Shown here piece after piece: positions 8,743-17,691 of a stretch of DNA of 64,000 nt. Location of the stretch: NCBI GenBank assembly GCA_020850595.1, contig JADZEK010000024.1, forward strand, positions 1 through 64,000, in the 5' to 3' direction. Positions within the stretch are counted from its first letter, which is position 1; each line of letters starts with the position of its first letter. This DNA is from Anaerolineales bacterium (GTDB lineage Bacteria > Chloroflexota > Anaerolineae > Anaerolineales > UBA6663). Position numbers and translations under genes: made by a program. Under the pieces are notes generated by a model. It was not told the origin of the DNA. It did not search any database and saw only the letters and a program-made list of their open reading frames with translations.

Positions 8743-9818
8743 GCCAGCCGCCGGTCGTCCGGCGTCACCAGGATTTTGACTTCATCTTCGCGCCGGCGTA
8801 GCAGCGCTTGAAAACCCCGGTCAACCGCCTCGGCCAAGGGCACCCGGCCGGTGATCATGGGCGCCAGGTTTACCTGCCCGGTAGACAGGTAGTTGACGGC
8901 CCAGGCGAACTCGCGGTCATAGGCATGCGCCACGCTGCCGACGATTTCTTTTTCGTTGAGGAGCACATCCAGGGCGGGCACGGGCCAATCGCGATTGACG
9001 ACGCTGTTGATCACGCAGCGGCCGCGGCGGCGGGTGAGGGAGATCGCCAACTGCATGGCGGCCGGGCTGCCGCCGCAGTCAATGACGACATCTGACCCGC
9101 GCCCGGCGGTCAGGCGCTCGTGCTGGGCGCGCCAGTCGGCGTCGGTGGAATCGAGCACATGGGTGGCCCCGACCTGCGCGGCCACCTCGGCGCGCCGGCC
9201 GCCCCGTGTGACGGCGATGACCTGCTCCGCGCCGGCGGCGCGCGCCGCGGCCAGGCCGCACAGCCCGATCGGCCCGGCCCCCACCACAGTGACACGGCTG
9301 CCCAGGCGCACGCCGCCCTTGCCAACCGCGTGGAGCATGACGGCCAGCGGTTCGGCCAGGGCCGCTAACTCATCGGAGAGCTGCTCGGGGATGGGGATGC
9401 AGTTCTCGGCGGGGATGTTGAACGCATCGGCCATGCCGCCGTCGTCCATCTGGCCGATGGTGACGAAGTTCTCGCAGGCGGAAAATTCGCGGCGCAGGCA
9501 CCAATAGCAGACGCCGCAGACGCGCACCGGCTCGACGGCCACGCGCTGGCCGAGATGCAACTGGGTGACACCCGGCCCCAACTCGGCCACGCGCCCGGTG
9601 AGTTCATGCCCCAGCACCAGGGGGGCCATGCGGCCAGAGACAGGATGGGGTTTCTCGCGGGGGATGATGGCGCCGTGCAGGTAGTCTTCCAGGTCGGTGC
9701 CGCAGATGCCACACCAGGCGGTGGTCACGCGGACTTCACCGGGCCGCAGGGGGCGCGGCTCGGCCCAGGCCGGCTCGAAGCGGATGTCGCCAATGCCGTA
9801 GTAGACGAGGGCTTTCAT
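8739..9818 (-). CDS. Zinc alcohol dehydrogenase (sorbitol/butanediol-type MDR)
   Basis: Medium-chain dehydrogenase of 359 residues with both zinc sites intact. Catalytic-zinc ligands sit in CGICGTD (C36) and GHE (H71, E72). The structural zinc is bound by C101, C104, C107 and C115. The Rossmann fingerprint VGAGPIG follows at about 180. Sequence style resembles sorbitol, threonine or 2,3-butanediol dehydrogenases, so it probably oxidises a secondary alcohol of a sugar or polyol with NAD. It is the first gene of operon 1, about 120 bases downstream of a good promoter. The exact substrate cannot be read from the sequence. Confidence 0.93.
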   Translation of the reverse strand: MKALVYYGIGDIRFEPAWAEPRPLRPGEVRVTTAWCGICGTDLEDYLHGAIIPREKPHPVSGRMAPLVLGHELTGRVAELGPGVTQLHLGQRVAVEPVRVCGVCYWCLRREFSACENFVTIGQMDDGGMADAFNIPAENCIPIPEQLSDELAALAEPLAVMLHAVGKGGVRLGSRVTVVGAGPIGLCGLAAARAAGAEQVIAVTRGGRRAEVAAQVGATHVLDSTDADWRAQHERLTAGRGSDVVIDCGGSPAAMQLAISLTRRRGRCVINSVVNRDWPVPALDVLLNEKEIVGSVAHAYDREFAWAVNYLSTGQVNLAPMITGRVPLAEAVDRGFQALLRRREDEVKILVTPDDRRLA

Positions 9819-9944
9819 GGGCTAACCGCCGGGTGCGGCGCGGACCGGCCCCTGATGACAGTCAACCGTTCTCTCAGCATGCGCACGCGCTCCTTAGCAG
9901 GCAAGGCAAGCAAGAGTTGTTGAGCATCTGCGCTGAGTTGTGGC

Positions 9945-9973
9945 AGTGTAACATTTCTGTTTTCCAGAGTCAA
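9945..9973 (-). promoter_or_regulatory. Sigma-70-type promoter of operon 1
   Basis: On the minus strand, TTGACT (9968-9973), a 17-bp spacer and TACACT (9945-9950) form a good housekeeping promoter. Transcription would begin near 9938 and run through the dehydrogenase, transport and alpha-galactosidase genes. The rest of the 9819-10091 gap holds no gene. Confidence 0.7.
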
Positions 9974-10048
9974 CTCAATGCTTCGGCTATCCTAAATTTT
10001 GGCGTTCCTAAATCCACTCACGAGCGCGTTCAGGGCGGTGGCCTCATT

Positions 10049-10105
10049 GCATGACGCAGCTGCTTTGGTAGCGGGCGCGGGGCGTAGCACGCTATGCCTC
10101 TACAC
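10049..10105. repeat. Dispersed repeat, copy A
   Basis: This 57-base stretch matches the reverse complement of 63541-63597 at 48 of 57 positions. The core is an imperfect palindrome: GGGGCGTAGC (10079-10088), a 2-base centre, and a second arm with two mismatches. It runs into the last codons and stop (10092-10094) of the adjacent gene. Confidence 0.7.
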
Positions 10106-12077
10106 CAGACAGCGCGGCGGCGCAGCGAAAGCCGATTTGGGCGCTGCGATCTATGCCGGGGGCCAGCAGGAAATACTTGGCGCTAAACTCAGGCGCTTGC
10201 GGGCCGCCATCGGCGTACCAGACCGAGCCATCGGCGCGCCAGGCGCTGCCGCCCTTGAGGATACAGAAGCGGCTGCGGCCGTCGCTGTGCTCGCTCTCGG
10301 TCCAATTCCACACCCGCGGTTCGGCCTGGCCGACCACCCCGGCCGAGAGCGCGGCCTGCCACTCATCTTCGGTGGGCAGGCGCAGGCCGGCCCAGGCGGC
10401 GTAGGCCCGGGCGTCCTCCAGGCTGACGTAAACCACCGGCAGATCCTCCGTGCCCGGGGCGGGCGCGCCCGCGCGCCAGTGGCGCAGATAGTTGGCCGGG
10501 TCGGCGGGGACATACCCACTGGCGGCCACGAACGCCTGATATTGCCGATTGGTGACTTCGGATCGGCCGCAGGCAAAGGGAGCGAGCTGCACGGCGCGCT
10601 CAACGGTCAGCACCTGGTGAATACTCGGAAGCATCCACCAAATGTTAGCATAGGGCGGCGGCTCGTACAGGCCGCACTCACGCACGCGATAAGACAGCGG
10701 CAACTGCGCGGGGGGCGCGGTGAGCGCGGCCAGGTCCGCGGGCAGGGCCTCGGCGCGCAGGCTCACGGCGGGCGGCGGGCGGCGCTCAATGGGCCGGGCG
10801 GGCATGGCCGTAGACCAGTCGGCGCGCGCGGATTCGGCGGCCTGCGCGGCCAGGAACGCGAGGAGGTCATCATCCACCTGCTCGGCGGGCAGCGCCAGCA
10901 GCGCCCCCACGCCGCGCGCGGGCAGATGGACGGCCCGCGCGCGGCCGCCGTCCTCGGCCGCGCGCGACAACTCGCGCCCGGCCACCAGATCGAAGCAGCG
11001 CCAGCCCGCGCGCGGCGGCTCGCACGGGAGCGGCGCTTCCAACGCGGCCTCGGCGCGGTTGACGAGCGTCCACAATTCGCTGCCGGCGTGCGCCCAGCGG
11101 CTGGCATAGACCTCGGCCGCCGGGGCCGCCGCCAGTGGTGTCCAGACGCCGTCGGTGAAATAAGCTTGGTAGCGGCGCTGGATGGGGAGCATGACGCGCA
11201 GCAGCGAGCGGTCGCGCCCGCTCCAGCCCACCCACGAACCGAAGACGTTTTCCCACACGAGCAAGCCCGCGCCGTTCATCCAGGCGGTGTGCAGCTCGGC
11301 GGTGTGATCCAGGTTCCAGCGCCTGATCTGGTGCTGCATGTGGCGGCGCTCAACCCACTTGTTGCGCAGCACGCCGGGGGCGGCTGAGTCGACGAACCAC
11401 TGCGCCCACGACATGTGATGGTCGTGCAGGCTGGCCAGCGGCAAATCGCCCTCCGACTCGAGCACCACGCCGGGCCGGCGCGCATCGAGCACGGCGCGAA
11501 ACTCGGCCGCGCCGTGGTGCAGGGTGTCCAGGAAGATGCCGTCGGCCTCCAGCGCTTGGGTCAGGTCGGCCAGGGCGTCCAGGTCGGCCTGAGGCTCGCG
11601 GCGCGTGGCGGTATCCCAAGGGTTGTAGGCCAGGAAGACGCGGACCCCGCGCGCGTGAAAGGCCTGGCTGACGGCGCGCAGCCCCGGTAGGCCGCCGGGC
11701 AGGTCGCGGTAGTAGTCGAACTGATTGCGCGCGTCGAAGCCCAGGTTGGGGTAGGCATGCCAGAGCACCACGGCGTCGTAGCCGCCGAAGTCGCGCCGGC
11801 CGGCGGCCAGGAGCGCCTCGACCTGGTAGCCGCCGCGGGCCGGATCGTAAAAGGCCAGGTCCCAGACCATGACCATGGCGCAGACCCAACAGCCCGGCGC
11901 CCAGACGAACTCAGGCCGGCGGTAGAACTGGTCGCTGTAGCCCAGCTCGGCGCGCACCTGGTCGCGCCAGCTAGCGAGATAGGCTCGCCAGGCGGGCCAA
12001 TCGGCCGGGTCGGCGGGCGCGGCGATGAGCCGTTCAATGGGGAAAGCGCGGGCGGGCGGGGCCGGCAGGTCGCTCAT
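10092..12077 (-). CDS. TIM-barrel glycosidase-like protein fused to FGE-like domain
   Basis: A 661-residue, apparently cytoplasmic protein. Residues about 1-310 look like a TIM-barrel glycoside hydrolase (GIFLDTLHHG with D184; VVLESEGD with E207/E209) of a family I do not recognise. A beta-rich segment (about 320-440) follows. Residues about 495-655 match the formylglycine-generating-enzyme/sulfatase-modifying fold: FACGRSEVTNRQYQAF, RLPTEDEWQAA, WNWTESE, ILKGGSAW and IGFRCA. The two catalytic cysteines of true FGEs are absent (Arg and Val by position), so this domain likely binds ligand or has a structural role. The gene overlaps the upstream UxaE-like gene by four bases and ends operon 2 within a dispersed repeat. 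Confidence 0.8.
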   Translation of the reverse strand: MSDLPAPPARAFPIERLIAAPADPADWPAWRAYLASWRDQVRAELGYSDQFYRRPEFVWAPGCWVCAMVMVWDLAFYDPARGGYQVEALLAAGRRDFGGYDAVVLWHAYPNLGFDARNQFDYYRDLPGGLPGLRAVSQAFHARGVRVFLAYNPWDTATRREPQADLDALADLTQALEADGIFLDTLHHGAAEFRAVLDARRPGVVLESEGDLPLASLHDHHMSWAQWFVDSAAPGVLRNKWVERRHMQHQIRRWNLDHTAELHTAWMNGAGLLVWENVFGSWVGWSGRDRSLLRVMLPIQRRYQAYFTDGVWTPLAAAPAAEVYASRWAHAGSELWTLVNRAEAALEAPLPCEPPRAGWRCFDLVAGRELSRAAEDGGRARAVHLPARGVGALLALPAEQVDDDLLAFLAAQAAESARADWSTAMPARPIERRPPPAVSLRAEALPADLAALTAPPAQLPLSYRVRECGLYEPPPYANIWWMLPSIHQVLTVERAVQLAPFACGRSEVTNRQYQAFVAASGYVPADPANYLRHWRAGAPAPGTEDLPVVYVSLEDARAYAAWAGLRLPTEDEWQAALSAGVVGQAEPRVWNWTESEHSDGRSRFCILKGGSAWRADGSVWYADGGPQAPEFSAKYFLLAPGIDRSAQIGFRCAAALSGVEA

Positions 12078-13583
12078 GCGGTCGTCCGGGCATAGGGCAA
12101 GAAAGGCTGCAAGTGCCGCCCAAAGTGGCGCTCTAAATTGGCGGCGTAGGCCGCGGCGTGGGCGCGCAGCAGGCGCATGAGGCGCGGATAAAAGCGGCGC
12201 TCGCCGGAGGCGGCGCGCTCGGTCAACACCGAGCCAAAGGTCACGTGCAAGATTTCGCGCGCGTCGAACTCATCGAGCAGGCGCGGCAGCTCACGGTCGC
12301 TGAGGTCGCCGGGCGCGGGGGCGCGCTCGACCTCGGCCGAGACGTGATAGCTGGCGCGATCGCCCGCGTAGTGCTCGCGGGCGAAGGCGTAGACCTCACG
12401 AAAGAGGGCCGGGTCAAGCGCCGCCACGGTGCGCAGCGCCTCCAGGTAAGAGGTGCCCGCCGTCTTGAGATGCACCAGGCCCTGGGTGAGCCGGGCGGCG
12501 GTTGCATAGATGCTGAATTTGTCGGAGCCGGAGTGCAGGCTGAGTTTGTAGGGGCCGAGCTGCCGCGCGATGGCGGCGTGGCGCGCGAAGTCTGGCTCGA
12601 AGGCGCTCAGGTCGCCCGGCCCGCCGGCGGGCGACAGGTAGTCTACGCCCTTCTCAAAGCGGCCCACGTAGCGCGGGGCCAGGCTGACCCACTGCACGCC
12701 CAGGCGTCGCAGTTCACAGGCCAGGTAGAGATGGTCGCTGTGGGTGGTGGGCTGTTCGGTCTCGTCCACCGACACCTCCAGCTCGAACTGCCCGGCAGGC
12801 AGAGTCTGGGTCAGGTGCTGATACATCCGCGCCACGTGGGCCACGGCGCGGCCGTACTTGACGGCGGCCCTCAGCAGCGCCGGTTCGGCGAGGGTGAGCG
12901 ACTCGCCCTCCAGGTCGAAGACCCGGTTGAGCAGGCCGCTGTGCCGGGGCTGCACGACCTCCGGCAGGGCCGCGGCTGCCGCGCGCAGTTCGCTGAGCGA
13001 GAGCTGTTCGGCCCGGTTGTCAACGTGCTCACCGGGGTCAATGGTGTAGAAGGTGAAGCCGGCGGCGGCGCAGGCTTCGATGTCGGCGGGTGTCTTCAGA
13101 TGGTCGGCGTCGGCGCCGACGCCGCCGCGCCAGCCTTCCTGAAAAACGCCCCAGGTGGCGTCATCCATCACCTGGCGCGGGGTGCGGCCGGTGCGGGTCA
13201 TCTCGCGGATAGATTGCTGCGCGAAGATGGGCGCGAGGCGGCCGCCGGCCGCTTGCGCGGCGCGCACATGGCCGGGGGTGGCCAGGCCCAGCCGGTCGCC
13301 GAAACCGGCCGAAGTGCGCAGGCCCAACGGCCGGGGCTGGAGCCAGGGCAGCCGCCGGCGCAGCGCCGCCGCGTTGGCCGGGCCGGCCGGCCCCACGAGC
13401 AGCGTGGCCGGCCCATGCTCACTCCGCTCGCCCTCGAACTCGGCCAGGGCGGAGGCTTCACCCAGGATCAGCAGGCGCGGCGCGCCGTCGCGGGGGGCCA
13501 GCCCATAGGCCGCGCCGTCGGCCTCCACCAGCGACTGGGGCAGCGCGCCCAGGGCTTCAAGGGCGGTGAAGCGGTCGGCGCGG

Positions 13584-13591
<8 letters not shown>
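12074..13591 (-). CDS. uxaE: Tagaturonate/fructuronate epimerase-like (UxaE family)
   Basis: A 505-residue protein resembling UxaE, the epimerase that interconverts D-tagaturonate and D-fructuronate in bacteria lacking the classical UxaB route. Supporting segments are the mid-protein FTFYTIDPGEHVDNRA, the SVDETEQPTTHSDHLYLA stretch, the KLSLHSGSDKFSIY motif with potential metal-binding His, and YHVSAEVER near the end. Family assignment is from memory of the Thermotoga-type enzyme and its pairing with UxaC, which lies immediately upstream here and overlaps it by eight bases. The ATG at 13591 is preferred over an in-frame TTG at 13603. It probably feeds galacturonate from pectin into the glucuronate branch. 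Confidence 0.82.
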
Positions 13592-15046
<1,455 letters not shown>

Positions 15047-15050
<4 letters not shown>

Positions 15051-15976
15051 GGCGCAAAAGCTTCCAGGCGAACCGGCAGGGAGCGCACCTGCCCGGCGAT
15101 ATCGCCCACAAAGGCCAGCGGCCCGGCGGGGGCCGCCGCGAGGCGGAAGCAGGCGGGTTCCGCGCCCGGCGCGGGCAGCGCGCCCGCCGCGCCCCAACCG
15201 GCGGCGGCCCGGCGCGCGGCCACCAGGGCCTGATCGGTCAAGATGTAGAGCGTGTCGTCCAAGAACTCAAGGCTGGGCACGCTCTCGGCGGCAGGCAGCC
15301 GCGCCACGCCGTCCCAGGTGTCGCCCCAGTCGGTCGAGAGCCACACCTGGCCCGTGTCGGTGCCGACGGCCAGCGCCGCGCCGGGAGCCGCGCCAATCGC
15401 CAGGGCGGTGACCGCCCCCGCGCCGCCGGGCAGCGCCAGCGCGCGCCAGCGACGGCCGCCATTCTGGCTGAGCACGAGGCCCAGATTGGTGGCCGCCACG
15501 ACGCTGCGGTCGGCGGCGAAAGCGGGCGAGACAGCCAGGGCAACGATCTGGCGATCAAACAGGCCCAGATTCCAGCCCTGCCAGTGACGGCCCGCGTCGG
15601 TGGAGACGAACACGCCGTCCTCAACGGTACCGGCCAGGAGCGTGCCGTCGCGCTCAAGAGCGGGCGAACGGCGCAGGGTCGAAACGTGGACCGCGGGCCG
15701 CGCCAGCGGAAGCAGTGCCCAGGTGTCGCCGTCGTCGTCGGAGCGCAGCAGCCCGCGTGGAGTGCCGGCCAGGAGCAGGCCGTCAGCGGGCACGCTCAAG
15801 ACCGCGTTGACCGGCAGACCCTGGATGGCGGACACGGCCAGGAGCGGCCGCCAGGTCTGGCCGCCATCCAGCGATTCGTACAGACCCGACACGCGCCCGG
15901 CTAAGAGCCGGTGGGCGGCGACCTCCAGGTCGAGCACGACATCACCCGGGCCGGGCGCGGCGGCGCAGGCGGTCAC
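15047..15976 (-). CDS. BNR-repeat beta-propeller protein
   Basis: A 309-residue protein without signal peptide or membrane segment. It contains five Asp-box-like repeats: SLDGGQTW near 36, SDDDGDTW, STDAGRHW, SQNGGRRW and STDWGDTW. This is the pattern of sialidase/YCF48-type propellers, but no sialidase catalytic residues are evident. It begins with GTG, overlapping the stop of the GroEL-like gene by four bases, and its own stop overlaps the uxaC start. The coupling suggests a complex or shared task with the GroEL-like protein, possibly scaffolding or ligand recognition. The function is unknown. Confidence 0.8.
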
Positions 15977-17691
15977 GCTTCCGGCTCCAACGCGAGCGCG
16001 GGCCGCTTGTGATGGACGATCACGTCAATGGTGAGGGCCAGGGCGGCGCCGGAGAGGGCGGCGCGCACCACGGCCTGAACGAGGCGGGCCGAGTCAATAA
16101 TGCCCGCCGCGCGCAGATCAACGGCGCGACCGGTGAGCACATCGTAGCCGAGATAGCGCCCCGCCTGGGCCGCGAGCGCGGCGTCTGCCCCGGCCACGGC
16201 CGCCAACGCCTGCCCGGCATCGTCGCCGGCGTTGGCGACCAGCGCGCGGAAGGGGGCTTCTAGCGCGCCCAGCAGCAGGCGGGCGGCGGCGCGCTCTTCC
16301 TCAGAGGCGGCCCGGCGGTTCCAGGCGGTCAGCGCGGGCCGGCAGGCCAGCAAGGCCCAGCCGCCGCCGGGGAGCTGCCCGCCTTCGAGCACGCCGCGCA
16401 GGGTGTGGATTGCTACCTCGGCGGCGTGACGGCGGCGGCGGATGGCGGCCTCGTTGGGGCCGTCGAGCCACAGGGCGTAAGCGCCGCCGTGCAGGTTACC
16501 CAAGCGGAGGCGTAGCGCTTCGCAAGCTCCGACGCTCTCGGCAGCGCGGTAGGCGCGCTCCAGGGCGGCGGCGCGGGCGGCCAGGGCCGCCGGATCGCCC
16601 CCGCCCCGCAGCAGGCCAAAATGACCACGGTCGGCCCAGGCCCAGCGCGCCCGGCCCAGCATGGCCGGGGTGAAGTCGGCCAGGGTCGCGCCGGCCGCGC
16701 GCACCAGAGGCTGCGCCCCGGTCAGGGCCGCCAGGTCGTCCATCAGGTCGGCCACGACGTCCGGCAAACCGCCGGGCGGCTTGACGGCCAGCACCTTGAG
16801 CGATGCCCCGCGCTGGCGGGTTTGGGAGAGCAGGCCGACGCAGGCGGGTGAGAGTTGGGCCGCCACCAGGACGATGGCCCGGTGGCCCGCCTGGTAAGCG
16901 TTATTGAGGGCGACGCCAAGCGCCGCCGGGTCTTCCAGCGCAAGGTTGCTGACGAGGAACGCCGGCTCTTCCAACGCCAGCCGCACCCCTGCCGACCCGG
17001 CGAGGATTTCGGGGTTGTGCAGGCCGCCGTCCCAATAGCTGCCCGCCAGGAACTCCGAACGCACACCGCGCCGCTGGTTCTCGCGCAGCTCGATCTGACC
17101 CCAAGGGCCGAGGGTGTCGAAGATTTCGCCCAGCGCCTCGGCCACGGCGACGTCCTGGCAGACACTCTGGGCGATCTGGCGCAGGCCGGCCGGGCCGCCC
17201 GAGAACGGCTGAGCGGCCTGCTGAAGCTCGGCCAGGATCAGCTCCAGGCCGTGCTCCAGCGCGCGGCGCAAGAGCATGGCATTGCCGCCGGCTGAGACCC
17301 AGCGCAGCCCGGCGTTGTAGACGTGCTGAAAGAGCAGCGCGGCTGTGGCGGTGCCATCGCCATGGGTCTCATCGAGGCGCGTGAGCAGGCCGCGCAGATA
17401 CATCGCGCCCACATCCGCCTGGCGGTCGGGCAATTCCACCAGGCGACGGGCAATCAGGCCGCCCTTGTCGAGCACCTCCGGCGGGCGCAGGCCGCCGCCG
17501 GACTCAAGCACCACCGTGCGCCCGCGCGGGCCGAGGGTGAGGCCGAGCACGGAGGCCAACTGGTTGAAGCCGCGCCGCAGACCCAGGGCCGCCTGCGGCG
17601 TGAGCACCACACGCGGCGTGTAGTCGGGGCCGAGGGTGGGCGGCGCGTCTTTCGAGCCGCGGGGCGGGGGGCGCCGGGGGGGCCTACGCAT
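15973..17691 (-). CDS. Divergent GroEL-like (Cpn60) protein
   Basis: A 572-residue chaperonin-family protein, clearly homologous to GroEL along its length but diverged. It shows the phosphate loop LGPRGRTVVLE (53-63), GDGTATAALL (111-120, Asp equivalent to GroEL D87), an apical-domain-like section (about 205-390), PGGGWALL (441-448) and the C-terminal GIIDSARLVQA (530-540). Aligned by eye, GroEL D398 corresponds to Val426 and D52 probably to Gly77. ATP may therefore bind, but hydrolysis is doubtful. An Arg/Pro-rich extension (1-18) precedes the core, and no GGM-type tail is present. It sits inside a uronate operon, overlapping both neighbours, with no GroES gene nearby; a specialised or pseudo-chaperonin is inferred. 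Confidence 0.85.
   Translation of the reverse strand: MRRPPRRPPPRGSKDAPPTLGPDYTPRVVLTPQAALGLRRGFNQLASVLGLTLGPRGRTVVLESGGGLRPPEVLDKGGLIARRLVELPDRQADVGAMYLRGLLTRLDETHGDGTATAALLFQHVYNAGLRWVSAGGNAMLLRRALEHGLELILAELQQAAQPFSGGPAGLRQIAQSVCQDVAVAEALGEIFDTLGPWGQIELRENQRRGVRSEFLAGSYWDGGLHNPEILAGSAGVRLALEEPAFLVSNLALEDPAALGVALNNAYQAGHRAIVLVAAQLSPACVGLLSQTRQRGASLKVLAVKPPGGLPDVVADLMDDLAALTGAQPLVRAAGATLADFTPAMLGRARWAWADRGHFGLLRGGGDPAALAARAAALERAYRAAESVGACEALRLRLGNLHGGAYALWLDGPNEAAIRRRRHAAEVAIHTLRGVLEGGQLPGGGWALLACRPALTAWNRRAASEEERAAARLLLGALEAPFRALVANAGDDAGQALAAVAGADAALAAQAGRYLGYDVLTGRAVDLRAAGIIDSARLVQAVVRAALSGAALALTIDVIVHHKRPALALEPEA

Noticed and set aside
10092-12077. Calling the C-terminal domain an active formylglycine-generating enzyme
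   Set aside because: Both catalytic cysteines are missing and no sulfatase gene is nearby.
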